64,000 bases of DNA from Xanthoparmelia taractica (Eukaryota; Ascomycota; Lecanoromycetes; Lecanorales; Parmeliaceae), in assembly GCA_033085395.1 (NCBI GenBank), contig MU853180.1, positions 1 to 64,000 of the forward strand. Direction: 5' to 3'. Below are positions 23,546 through 33,800 of the stretch, piece by piece (within the stretch, counting starts at the first letter, position 1; each line of letters opens with the position of its first letter). Position numbers and translations under genes: made by a program. Below the pieces are notes generated by a model. It was not told the DNA's origin, did no database searches, and saw only the letters and a list, made by a program, of their open reading frames with translations.

Positions 23546-24634
23546 TCAATCCCCAATAATAGCCAAATCAATCGGCTTGGGCGGATAAAACGTCGTTATG
23601 AAATTCGGATTATGGTGGCTAAAATCATCATACCGCATCCCGAACTTATCCTTGCAGATAGGCGTGCACACATCCGTAACAACAGGCTGGATCTCGGACC
23701 AAGTATGCACGCCATCGCGATCATAATTGCGCTTATGGTCGTGGAACTTGAGCGAGCGCCTACCCTCCCGCCACGCCTCGACGCAAAACTCTTCCTTTTC
23801 GTCGCAGAAGTATCCCTGCATGTGGACTTCGTCGTGATCGCCGAAGAACTCGCCGCCGGCGGCCTGCCAGCAGCGTTCGGCTTTGCCCTTTGCGCTGGTG
23901 ATGCGCTGGCTGATGGTCATGGAGGAGGTGGCGGGCCCGCAGAGCCAGTCGAGGGAGTAGACGGCGCCGGATTGGTGGGAGTAGTATTCGAAGTTCATGT
24001 AGGCGGCGACTTTGGCTTGAGGGTTGGTGTAGAAATCGTCGGTGGAGCATTGGCAGGCGGTTTGGCGGAGGGAGTCGAGGTTCGCGGACCACCAGATTGG
24101 GTCCCAGATTTGGAGGTACTTGACCCAGTCGTCGTCGTGGATGGGGCCCGGGTAGGAGGTATTCCATGGTTGGAAGAGGTGCATGCCCTCGGCGCTCTCG
24201 GCGTTGGCGGTGTCGGCGAGGATGGGGGTGGTTTGGTCGATGGCGTCGCTGAGGACTCGGGTGGGGATGCCGTTGAGGATGGCCACGGAGCCGGGGGTGG
24301 GTGTTGGGACTTTGTAGTCGGAGACGACGGAGAGGGTGGGGCTGGTGGTGGGGATTGGATCAAAGATGCTGTCGTTGTCGTCACCGAGAGACTGGGTGAC
24401 AGTAGGATCTGCAGACGCCATGGTGACTAGCCCAGTCGACGTGGTGAGATCGATTATGGCGGTCGGCATAAGCTCGTTATGGAGAGACTGGGTTGCATTA
24501 GGAAATGCGGACCTTATGGTGGCCAAGGTGGTGGGTGTGGTAAAGTTCATTGCGGCGGTTTGGAGAAAGGACGCTGGCACTAAAGGAGCTGCGAGGCCAA
24601 AGACCAAGAGAAGCTGGCTCCGAGTATGCTGCAT
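23546..24634 (-). CDS. Secreted cysteine-containing protein of unknown function
   Basis: A single-exon ORF of 362 residues starts with ATG at 24634. A cleavable signal peptide is visible at about residues 1-21 (LLLVFGLAAPLVPAS). Residues 25-130 are Thr/Ser/Pro-rich, probably disordered and glycosylated, with NFT, NAT and NTS sequons. The C-terminal half is compact and aromatic-rich (WDPIWWSANLD) and contains eight cysteines (CQC, WLC, RCW, FC...FC, VC...IC), an even number that suits four disulphides. I do not recognise the family. It could be a cell-surface or effector-like protein; that is inference from secretion and cysteine content only. The opposite strand is open over long stretches because of GC-rich codon use and is not a gene. 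Confidence 0.75.
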   Translation of the reverse strand: MQHTRSQLLLVFGLAAPLVPASFLQTAAMNFTTPTTLATIRSAFPNATQSLHNELMPTAIIDLTTSTGLVTMASADPTVTQSLGDDNDSIFDPIPTTSPTLSVVSDYKVPTPTPGSVAILNGIPTRVLSDAIDQTTPILADTANAESAEGMHLFQPWNTSYPGPIHDDDWVKYLQIWDPIWWSANLDSLRQTACQCSTDDFYTNPQAKVAAYMNFEYYSHQSGAVYSLDWLCGPATSSMTISQRITSAKGKAERCWQAAGGEFFGDHDEVHMQGYFCDEKEEFCVEAWREGRRSLKFHDHKRNYDRDGVHTWSEIQPVVTDVCTPICKDKFGMRYDDFSHHNPNFITTFYPPKPIDLAIIGD

Positions 24635-25155
24635 CTTATTTAGTTGTATACTTGGCTTGATGTCCAGTCGTTATTTGTTCAGGGTGTTGGATTGAGGAAG
24701 ACGATGCCAGAGCTGGAGAATTTATGCCATCTGGAAATTCGAATATTAAATTCGAATATCCAAGATACTCAATTATCTCAGGAAAGAGAATCATATCTAT
24801 ATGGCTCAACTGTAATGAAATAGGCTTAGCTCCCAGGTGTAGTGGCATAGCGTAGCGGAATTGAGAGAATATGAGGAAAATCGTTGAGAGAATTAGATCG
24901 CCAAGCTTTTGGATAAAAGGCTTCTCACAGACGAGACCTGACAGGCAACACTTGGCCATTATTGGAATGTGCTGTAAAGACTGAACGATAGCAATTCTAT
25001 GATGTTCTGCCTTTTGCTGAACTCTTGAAGCTGAGGAAAATCCATGCTTGCCTATGTTTTAGAAGCGAGAGATATCCAAATGCAAGAATGTGCTGAAGAA
25101 CATGGTAGGGAGAAGCATTACACTCATCTGATCAGTGCCAAACAGTTAGTAGTTA
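24635..25155. other. Intergenic region
   Basis: Upstream region of the secreted-protein gene and downstream region of TRM2, both on the minus strand. An ORF at 24636-24959 overlaps the promoter and shows no protein-like features. Near 24735-24765 is a short AATTCGAATATTAAATTCGAATAT repeat of about 12 bp. Confidence 0.5.
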
Positions 25156-26928
25156 TTATACTGCTTTGGAAACCGTAGTCCGAGAAAGTACAGCAACTCC
25201 TTCGACATGGCCGGTCTGCGGGAAGAAGTCGAACCCCTGAAGACTCTCAATCTCGTATCTGCAATCACCCACCCCTTCCACCAGTACTCCAACATCTCTG
25301 GCTTGTGTATGTACATTGCAGCTGACATAAACGACTCTGTGGGGGCCAAAATTAAGCAGTTGTTGTAGGAAAGGGTCGTCACAGCCTTTCCTAGGCGGGT
25401 CAATTACCACAACAGTCTCGTCAGGTGGGTAGGTCACTTGCTCAAAGAGCTTGGATGCATCTGCGGTCATGAATGATGCATTTGACACTTTGTTGGCGGC
25501 GGCATTCTCTCTGGCAGAGACAATAGAGGCTCCTGCAATGTCGATACCCACTGACGAGGAGAACAGTGACGAGAGTGTAACAGTAAATAGTCCAGAGCCG
25601 CAGTAAGCGTCGATCAGATACTTAACGGGCTTTTCATTTTCTCCTAATGATACTGGAATTATACGCTGCCGGATGTAGTCGGTAAATTTAGGGAGAATTG
25701 CATTATTATTTTGGAAGAAAGCGCCCGCTGTATTCCGAAACTCGAAATCGTCAATATATTCAGTGGTGATAGCTCTTTGATCTGTTATGCAGGTCTTCGT
25801 CTCAATGTATAGTGGAGGTTCTGGGCGACGACCGTTTACGTTATCTTCCCTAGGTCCATTTCTAATGTTTGACGGATGTTCTGTCTGTGGTGAAACATTT
25901 ATCTTTTGAGCCTCAGTATGAACTAAATCTATTTTTTCTTGCTCTGGCGGCGGTTTTGGCTTCCTCAGGGTATTCTCTCGGAGCAGAATAGTTGCTCCCT
26001 TCGTGTAATTCGCGATCTCTTCAGTAATTCGCTTCCGTTCAATCCTCATGCCGGCTCTGACAGCATCAGTGCCAATTGGACAATCCTCTATGTCAATGGT
26101 TTTGCGAGTGCCTTTCCGCTGGAAGCCTATTGGGGGGACTTCCTCAAAACGTTTTCGCTCTGATGGATCACTGCGCTTTGCTTTCCTCGTCGTGCTCCCT
26201 GGAGGTCCATCAAAATGCGGCGTCAATTTCGTGCGGTAGCCATATTGCAGGGGCGAGCCAATTGTCTCGCCAACAGCAGGGATGACATTTGGCGTCAAGC
26301 CAGAGAAGTTATGGTACGCCTTCTCAACAATGGTCTTCTTGTGCTGCAATTGCAGCTCGTACGGCAGCATCTGGATCTGACAGCCTGCACATTTGGCAAA
26401 ATACGGGCATTTGACAAGACTATCATCGCGCTGAGGCGAAGGTGTGATGACTTTGACAAAGTCTGTCAACGTGTAATGCGCTTGAGGGAATGGATTGATG
26501 ATTCTTGCTTGTACAAGGTCACCAGGCACTGTAAATGGTACGACGTAGACATGGTCACACGTGGATGAAAGACCAAGGCCGTCACCAGTAGATGATAGTT
26601 CGGAGATTTTCACTTCGACATCCGTAAAGCGTTCTGGCAGAGATTTTGGAAAGGTTTCTGTAATAGTTCCGTCCCTGGTCTCGTCTTCTGTTGCTTCAGC
26701 TTGCTCCGGTGCTCCACGGTGTGACAGCAGAGACTTAATGTCCGCCAAGAGGACCACTTCGTTTGATCCATCATTGACGGGCTTTGATGTAAGTTTCTGG
26801 CGTTTCGCAGCTTTGCCTTGGTGATACTGTTTCTTTGCCATCGCAACAACTCTGCCAACCCTTGAGGACCTGTTTCCAAGTTTGATAAATGTACATATTG
26901 CTGCTACAGAAACCCTGGGCTGCCACAT
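25156..26928 (-). CDS. TRM2: tRNA (uracil-5-)-methyltransferase Trm2
   Basis: This is an S-adenosylmethionine-dependent enzyme of the TrmA/RumA family that makes 5-methyluridine at position 54 of tRNA. A TRAM-like domain comes first (EVKISELSSTGDGLGL), then a Cys cluster CPYFAKCAGC (about residues 172-181) like the RumA iron-sulphur ligands. The SAM motif DAYCGSGLF is near 438, DPPRKGC near 511, and the catalytic Cys in VSCNVHTQARD near 534. There is no intron. The ORF opens with TTG at 26943; ATG codons are at 26928 (MWQPRVS, giving 590 residues) and 26841 (MAKKQYHQ). The first adds a basic, hydrophobic leader suited to mitochondrial import, so two protein forms are possible. The gene is divergent from uS5m with a 200-bp shared promoter. 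Confidence 0.92.
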   Translation of the reverse strand: MWQPRVSVAAICTFIKLGNRSSRVGRVVAMAKKQYHQGKAAKRQKLTSKPVNDGSNEVVLLADIKSLLSHRGAPEQAEATEDETRDGTITETFPKSLPERFTDVEVKISELSSTGDGLGLSSTCDHVYVVPFTVPGDLVQARIINPFPQAHYTLTDFVKVITPSPQRDDSLVKCPYFAKCAGCQIQMLPYELQLQHKKTIVEKAYHNFSGLTPNVIPAVGETIGSPLQYGYRTKLTPHFDGPPGSTTRKAKRSDPSERKRFEEVPPIGFQRKGTRKTIDIEDCPIGTDAVRAGMRIERKRITEEIANYTKGATILLRENTLRKPKPPPEQEKIDLVHTEAQKINVSPQTEHPSNIRNGPREDNVNGRRPEPPLYIETKTCITDQRAITTEYIDDFEFRNTAGAFFQNNNAILPKFTDYIRQRIIPVSLGENEKPVKYLIDAYCGSGLFTVTLSSLFSSSVGIDIAGASIVSARENAAANKVSNASFMTADASKLFEQVTYPPDETVVVIDPPRKGCDDPFLQQLLNFGPHRVVYVSCNVHTQARDVGVLVEGVGDCRYEIESLQGFDFFPQTGHVEGVAVLSRTTVSKAV

Positions 26929-27128
26929 AACATTTTCAATCAATGCGGTCGGAAGATGAAAATGTTCAAATTCTATGATCCGGCAAACCTTCCATATTCA
27001 GTCTTGCAGACGCTGAAGCACGCGTACTTATTTCTACTCTAGAGTTTTGAGTCTCGCCCGATTTCAAAGACCTCGAGGGCAGTTGGAGAGGGGATCGGCG
27101 GTGAAGGTCTTAACTTTCTAAAACAGAC
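26929..27128. promoter_or_regulatory. Shared divergent promoter TRM2 / uS5m
   Basis: The 200 bp between the two start codons must hold both promoters (287 bp if TRM2 starts at 26841). No clear TATA box is seen. Both genes serve translation, which fits co-regulation, but that is inference. Confidence 0.6.
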
Positions 27129-28384
27129 ATGAGTAGAGCAGCCCCTCTGCGCTGCTTCTTCTCTAGAATTGCAGCGCCTTCTCGGTGTCTACGGCGAAAT
27201 GTCCACTCGTCAAAGCAACTCCACCAACGCCCCGACTTTCCGAAGATACTCCCTAAAGCCTCCCGAGACTCTCCGGGTGAGGATATCGTCAGAGAAGCAA
27301 CTACGGCCGACAATTTCCCGCCCTACTCAGAGGAGGACAAAAAGAAGCTAGTTACGAACTTCAAATACACCCCAGCACAGCTTGCCGCAATTGAAGCCGG
27401 AGAAGCAGCCATAGACCCGAAAGACTTGGCTGAGCAGGCTACGATGCGAGAAGACCCATTTGCCTTTGAATACTATGATGATTTCGCTACCATCATGCCT
27501 GTCGTTGATAAGCCTGTCCGAGCACCCGAGGAGAACTACGACCCGAAACTGCGGTATAAGACTGAGGACGAGATAGCCGAGGACTTTGTAAAGTTCATAG
27601 AAGAGATGCCTGAGGATGCTACCAGGTTGGACTACATGAATTTTCGAGACAAGATGCGGTTAACGGTGGGCAAAGAGGCGGCAGAGCGGAACCCGGTCAG
27701 CTCGCTATCTCCGGAGATACCCAAAGGTATTCCTGCATTAAAGCAACCTGGAGTTGGCAAGCCAGGCGAAGTTGAGATTGATCCTGCGATGAAGCGGTTG
27801 ATGCGCCAAACGGGTTTCTCTCTTGCGGAGATTAGAAGGTTCAGAGTCAAGAATCTGGTCTCACACAGGGTGGTCAATCAGACGAGGATGGGAAAGATCC
27901 AAAGCATCTATTATCTGACGGTTGCTGGAAACGGGAAAGGATTGTTGGGGATTGGGGAGGGCAAATCCGTAGAGGCGGAGGATGCAAGGAGGCAGGCGCA
28001 TCATGCAGCGATACGGAATGTCCAGCCTATACCTCGGTACGAGGATCGGACGATCTATGGAAATGTCAAGGTGAAAATGGGGGCTGTGGAGCTGGAGTTG
28101 ATGACGAGGCCGCCAGGTTCGTATTGCTTTGACAGCAACACAGGAAAGGGTTAACGCAATCTGCAGGCTTCGGAATTCGATGTCAGGACAAGATCTTCGA
28201 AATGTGCCGCTGCGCAGGAATATCGGACATGGCAGCGCGAGTCACACGGTCACGAAATCCTATGAATACTATCAAAGCGACCTTCCGGGCGCTGCTGAGC
28301 CAGAAGTCACCGGACGAGGTAGCGAGAGGATTGGGGAGAAAACTCGTAGACGTACGCAAGGTATATTATGGCGGGAATGTATAG
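27129..28384 (+). CDS. MRPS5: Mitochondrial ribosomal protein S5 (uS5m)
   Basis: Two exons, 27129-28116 and 28167-28384, with a 50-bp intron (GTTCGT...CTGCAG), give 401 residues. The N-terminal 220 residues are the long mitochondrial extension; the start is basic and Ser/Arg-rich, as in import signals. The S5 N-terminal domain follows (FRVKNLVSHRVVNQTRMG, then VAGNGKGLLGIGEGKS). The C-terminal fold is completed by exon 2 (GIRCQDKIFEMCRCAGISD, then SRNPMNTIKATFRAL). Without splicing the frame ends 38 bp into the intron-containing region and loses the second domain. It is a component of the small subunit of the mitochondrial ribosome. The tail faces DAD3, which is on the other strand. Confidence 0.93.
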
Positions 28385-28616
28385 CATTGTATCATAAGAG
28401 CTAGTACATAGCGCATCATAGCAAGACGACGAAGCTGCTTGAGAGCTTCCACCATGTCCATAAGATCCGTCACGCTGCCGATCATCCAGCCGTAGACCTT
28501 ATGAACCTCCTCATGTGACACAGTCACTAATCCTAATGGGTATCTCTCCACGCAGTCCTCCTTCCTAACGCCAACCAACAAATCCCAAACGCTCACTTCT
28601 TCCCTATTCCCACCCT

Positions 28617-28977
28617 TTACTGCTCTTGTCCCCCCTCTTCTTCCCCACCTAGAATCTGCTGCTGCAACACAATACTATACACGCTCGCCTTCAGCAGCGT
28701 ACACACCAGACTCGTCTTCCTCTCCAGCAATCGTAGCCCATCCAGCACTTCCGCAGTAGGGCGTTCGGCAAGCGAGGAGAGGACATTAGAGAGCTAAGAG
28801 ATCACAAGAGTCAGCAAAGAGGACTGGAGATGCAAACGCTGCGTGGGAGTGAGTAGGAGGGTGGGCGGGACGTACTTTGTTTAAATTATCGCGGAGGAGC
28901 GCGTATTCGTCGAGCACTTCTTGCTCGAGGGGACTACAGGCGGTGGAGGGATCGGAGGGAGCGAGAGGGTCTGCCAT
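28617..28977 (-). CDS. DAD3: DASH complex subunit Dad3
   Basis: Two exons, 28876-28977 and 28617-28793, with an 82-bp intron (GTACGT...TCTTAG) in phase 0, give 92 residues. The protein begins MADPLAPSDPS and contains the family core SPLEQEVLDEYALLRDNLNK, then LAERPTAEVLDGLRLLERKT and SLVCTLLKASVYSIVLQQQ. Dad3 is one of ten subunits of the DASH/Dam1 ring that couples kinetochores to microtubules in fungi. The size fits the family (about 90-100 residues). It would be missed by single-exon gene finding. The tail ends EEEGGQEQ. Confidence 0.92.
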
Positions 28978-30053
28978 GGCGTTCGGAGGGTAGGGGAGGG
29001 TCACGCTGATTGATTGATTTGGTGGGATTTGAGCTTGTGGGTTGTTCTAAGGTTTGGCTATCACGCGTCTATGTGGCAGATGCGCCTGTTGGGCGGACTC
29101 GGCCCCGGGGGGGGGGGGAGATTTCTTAACCTCAGCCAACGCTCAGTGTTCATACATATGTGACCATTAATTCCTTTTCACTTATGGATTACGAAAGCAG
29201 GACTTAAAACCTCATTACAACATCTCAAATTCCGAAAATGTAGGTCTTGCTAAGTGTATTATTACATTGGCTGAGGGCTAGAAGTATCCCAACCGGTACG
29301 AGCCCGCCTATCGACTCACGACCACAACGTAAAGAAGCATATAGTTCCGCATGGGCAGACAAAGGTCCGGTGGGGGGTGCGCACATCATGGGTCTCGTGA
29401 GTACGCAAAATAACGTATTCTACCTCGTATCCTCGCTTAAGGCATATTCGTCAGAGCATGCTGATATCCTGATTTTGACGGACTGGCGGTTCCATTTGAT
29501 TGATGATAAAACAGAAAATCTGCCTCGGGGCTCATGCCATGCTGAGCTTTAGGTGGGTGCCGCGAATCCCGGTCCGCATGCAGGCTGTGCCAAGTAATGC
29601 TGGATGATTCTGCACGCTTGCGCCTCCATGTACACGGGCGAGCTGCTGCATGATTCTAACCTTATGAAGAAAATGTGACAACCCATTCTAGCCGCCGGGG
29701 GATTGTTGAATACACATTCATTAGGTAGCTGCTGCAGCGTGGCTCGGGGTAGAGGTGACCCAATTGAATCTGATCCTGGCCATTATGTACTCGTACAGCT
29801 GAACTGTAGCCTTCGGCCGTCTCAACTTCGAACGGTTAGGGGTTTAGATTTGCTTCAGCCTTTCGTATTTCTAGACCAGGACTCGCTGCATCTTCCCCGT
29901 TCTGATGCCCCTTAGGCGCTCGCGCCTAGGGTAGTTCTCATGATGCTAAAGCGATCTTCTCCCTTATTTTTGCTCATTCCCTCCCATTTCCTATATCGCA
30001 TCGCACCGCATCGCATCGTGGAATACTGTTAAGCCCGCATCGACGCCGGAATA
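28978..30053. other. Intergenic, divergent promoter region DAD3 / NLR
   Basis: A 1.1-kb region between diverging genes. It holds a run of 12 G (29107-29118) and a short CGCATCGCA tandem near 29996-30018. Several ORFs of 60-100 codons occur, without recognisable protein features. Confidence 0.5.
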
Positions 30054-33000
30054 ATGTCAATGCTCTCTTCCCTTATCGAAGTTGGATTTTGTGTCACTCT
30101 CCCATATTTAGCATGGGCAGTGGTGGTATCGGATAGTCGTTTCCACCGAGTCTGGAGTCTTGCGCTCTCTGTGCTTTTGTTTCTGGCTAGACAACTGTTT
30201 GATCAGCCTTTTTCCGCTTCTAGTGTTCCTCTTGCTTTATCGGTCCTGCTCTTCTTCGTAATATGCATCCGTATGTCTCCGGCGCAACTTCTGTTTCATA
30301 CGAAATCCATGGGCCCAAAAAAGAAGGCTTTAGAAATCTTCAATCCGAAAACTGAAGCAGATTATTCCGTTGAGTGCGTGCTACCTGCCCATCAAATCAG
30401 TATACTTTTTTATTGACCTCGCCTTCATGGGTTTAGTATCGTTGCTGTTCATGGTCTTGCATCGAACCCAGAAACCACATGGACGTCTCGATTACCCAGC
30501 AACAACATTACAACGGGCAGCTCCCAGGCCATGTGGCTCCGGGACTTGCTACCCACAGAGGAAGGTCTAAACGCGCGTATCATGGCTTTCAATCATAATA
30601 CGTCATGGGATGCGTATGCGCTTGACAAGTCGTTGCACGATCATGGCGACGACTTACTAAGAGCCCTTGAAACTGTTCGTCAGGATGAGGTAAGGCATGA
30701 CAGCTTGGGGGCGTTATCGCAATCGTGCTAATGGACGCTGACGCCGCTTAGGCAATGCATCGGCCTATCATTTTCATCGGTCATAGCTTCGGAGGCTTGA
30801 TCATCAAGCAGGTAGGACTCGAATTTCCCACTCTTATTAGCATATCACTCACATTACTAGGCCTTAGTAAATGCAGGCGCAGACTCCACCGAGGGTTTCT
30901 GCCGCAGCATTCGCCAAAAAGTATGTGGCTTTATTTTCCTCGGAACACCACACAAAGGCGCTCGCATCACCCTTGCCGGAGAGATAGTGTCTCTTTTCGG
31001 TTTCTGGAGTGGTTCAAGCACCAGTCTGCTTGAGGTCACCAAGCCTGAATCGGCTACTAATCAGAGTATGCACAACGATTTCATGAGTTACCTTCAAAGC
31101 GATGGGCCCAAGACTAAGAATACTGTATGCGTTTTTGAAGCCATAAAACAAATGTTCTGGGGCATCCCAATCATAAATGTGAGAGCTATAGTCCAATTTT
31201 AAACACTTCGAGGCTTTACTAATACTTTCTGACTTTCAGGTAGTTGACAAAACCTCTGCAATCATAGATGGGTCGCACAAGGTAGGATTCGAGACAGATC
31301 ATCGTAACATGCAAAGAATCTCCGACCGGGAGGACGAAAGATACATGGAAATTCTTCGGTGGATCAGCCGTTGGGTGAAGGAAGCCAAAGCAGAAGCCGA
31401 AAGTACGTTTCAATGATGACAGCAGTATTATGGTGTATCGTACTTCCCTATTTTTGTCTTGTAGCTAGGCTTACGTATTGTCTTTCAGTACATCACAATG
31501 CAAAGACGCGGGAGAAGACTCAGGAGCAACAAGGTCAGATTCCGATAGAGTAAATATGCCGGTTCCAATGCTAAGTCTGAGAATAGAATGCCTGAAGTCT
31601 CTGTACTTTCTGAACATGGAGCAACGAGAATACCTTGTTCAAAGCGCAGCCACCAACACGTGTACGTGGCTGTTGGACCATAAGAAGTATACAACTTGGC
31701 TCGCTCGACCTCATACACTACTCTGGATCGCGGGGAAGCCTGGCGCGGGGAAGTCGACACTAATCAGATACGCTCTTCAGAAAGTGTCTTGCAGCGAGGA
31801 TGCCTTAGCCTCGTTCTTCTTCAACGGTCGCGGCAGCGACCTTCAGAAGAGCTCCTATGGCCTGTTTCGCTCGCTTTTACACCAGCTTTTAGACCAGATT
31901 CCCGAAATGATGTCCGATTTCATTCTATTGTATAAGAAGAAACGTGATACCAAGCAGAAGTCAGGCTCAGACTGTGAATGGTATGAGAGAGAGCTACAGG
32001 AGTTCCTGGAAAAGTGGATTCTCAGTACCTCTAGAGAGCGCCCGATTCAAGTCTACGTGGACGCGCTGGACGAAGGTGGTGAAGACGTTGCTGTAAAGCT
32101 GGTACAATACTTCGAGGAGCTTATTGGACGGCTGTCTTCCACTAGTGCCGGCTTCAAAGTATGCTTTTCTTGTCGGCATCACCCCGTTCTGGCTCCAGAG
32201 AACGTTCTCAAAATCTGTGTCGAAGATGAAAATGATCAAGATATAGCGATCTATGTCCGACAAAGCCTGATGAAACATCACTTTTCAGATCCAGTCGAGG
32301 CCCAAAAGCTTGAGCAAGATATTGTAAGAAGAGCCTCATGCGTTTTTCAATGGGTTGTTCTCATCATCCCAATCGTCGTCAAGTCTAAGAAGGAAGGTGC
32401 AAGCTCAAAAAAAATCAGCCAGGAAATCGAGAAAACACCAGGCGGGCTAAATGATCTTTACGAACAAATTCTCTGCAGGATAGAAGATCAAAAGAGAGGA
32501 GCGCAATTGATGCAATGGATATGCTTCGCTTTGCGCCCTCCATCGTTAGAGGAGTTGCGCTATGCAATGGTGGTGGATATTACCAATGACTTCGCGTCAC
32601 TCGAAGACTGTCAGGGCTCGGTAGACTTTGCAGAGAACGATGAACAGATGGAGAAAACAGTGAACAGTCTCTCTGGGGGATTGGCTGAAACCGTAAACCT
32701 CCAGAGCCGACGGACCGTGCACTTTATTCATCAATCTGTCAAGGACTACCTCACTGGCGGCGGACTGCAAAAGCTTGACACCTCCTTCTTTCATGATGTC
32801 AATCACTATCTCAGTCAGAGCCATCTGCCAACCCTTGATACCTCTTTGGCTGGTAATTTGGTCGGCCTAGCGCATTTTCGGATATCAAGGTCATGCGTCA
32901 AGTATATGACTTCGGAGGAAGTTGTGGAGGAAATGAAACGAATAAAACGCTCTACACGTGAAATTCGAATGGACGAGATAAGATTGATCATTCGCTTTCC

Positions 33001-33721
33001 TTTCTTGAAATATACATTAAAGTGGGCTTCACATGCTGAAATTGTGGAGAAACTGCAAATACCTCAAAGCGACCTGCTCCACCTCTTTCGATGGCCGCTA
33101 GGAGATGTTATACCTCAAAGCGACCTGTTCCACCTCTCTCGATGGGCGTCAGGAGATCCTACAGAGTACATTCGGGTAGACAACTATGGAAAATGGAGAG
33201 CACGGTGGAGAACGCTTTTGGGCAACGCTTCGCAGTTTGGCCTTGTCAGTGTCATTAAAGCAATGTTTATATCAGACGTTAGCTTTGACTGCAATGAGAG
33301 GGACTCTTATGATCACACGCCGTTATCTTGGGCGGCAGCCGGGGGGCACGAAGCTGTAGTCAAGCTATTGATCGATCAACCTGATGTCGAAAAGGATTCT
33401 AGGGATAGATGGGGCCAATCGCCATTATCATGGGCGGCAAGGATGGGGCACGAAGCTGTGGTCCAGCTGTTGATCGGTCATCCTGATGTCGATAAGAACT
33501 CGAGGGATGAAGATGGAAGAACGCCATTGGCTTGGGCGTTAGTGAATAGCCACGAAGCTGTGGTCCAACTGTTGATCAACTCGGGTGACGACGTCGAAAT
33601 TAACTTGGAGGATACACAGGGAGCAACTCCGTTAATGCTAGCGCAACGCAAGGGAAACAAGGTTATAGTCGAACTGTTAAAAACAGAGATTTTGCGACGT
33701 CAAAAGCGACTCGAAGGCTGA
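30054..33721 (+). CDS. NLR-like STAND protein: hydrophobic N-terminus, alpha/beta hydrolase, NACHT, ankyrin
   Basis: Seven exons fit phase and splice consensus: 30054-30373, 30437-30689, 30752-30811, 30861-31178, 31240-31402, 31489-31533, 31587-33721, giving 1097 residues. Residues 1-75 contain two or three hydrophobic segments. An alpha/beta hydrolase (lipase-like) domain follows: IVAVHGLASNPETTW from 108, nucleophile elbow GHSFGG with Ser near 203, then FLGTPHKGA. The linker motif ECLKSLYFLNM begins at 387. NACHT: P-loop GKPGAGKST at 436-444, Walker B VYVDALDE at 542-549, CFSCRHHP after it. Four ankyrin repeats span about 958-1085 (TPLSWAAAGGHEAVVKLLI). This architecture is known among fungal NLR-like proteins tied to non-self recognition; the ligand is unknown. 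A 17-residue tandem duplication lies before the ankyrins. Start choice is uncertain: Met-74 would remove the hydrophobic segments. Confidence 0.85.
33060..33161 (+). repeat. 51-bp in-frame tandem duplication in the NLR gene
   Basis: Two adjacent 51-bp copies encode PQSDLLHLFRWPLGDVI and PQSDLFHLSRWASGDPT. They are diverged at several positions, so the duplication is not an assembly slip. It lies between the NACHT-associated region and the ankyrin repeats. Confidence 0.85.
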
Positions 33722-33800
33722 ATCTGTACGGCTGCCATCCGTCATCGTGGGCGTCAGAACGTGGGCAGGAAGCTGTGTTCCGGCTCTTACAGCCAGATCT
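33722..33800 (+). pseudogene. Out-of-frame ankyrin repeat remnant
   Basis: Directly after the NLR stop codon, in another frame, the sequence reads LYGCHPSSWASERGQEAVFRL followed by LQPD, which matches the in-gene repeats (PLSWAARMGHEAVVQLL). The end of the NLR reading frame (KTEILRRQKRLEG) departs from the ankyrin pattern, so a frameshift near 33680 probably shortened an originally longer repeat array. Confidence 0.7.

Noticed and set aside
23612..24430. 272-codon plus-strand ORF over the secreted-protein gene
   Set aside because: Gly/Val-rich shadow frame caused by GC-rich third codon positions. The opposite strand has a signal peptide and a sensible composition.
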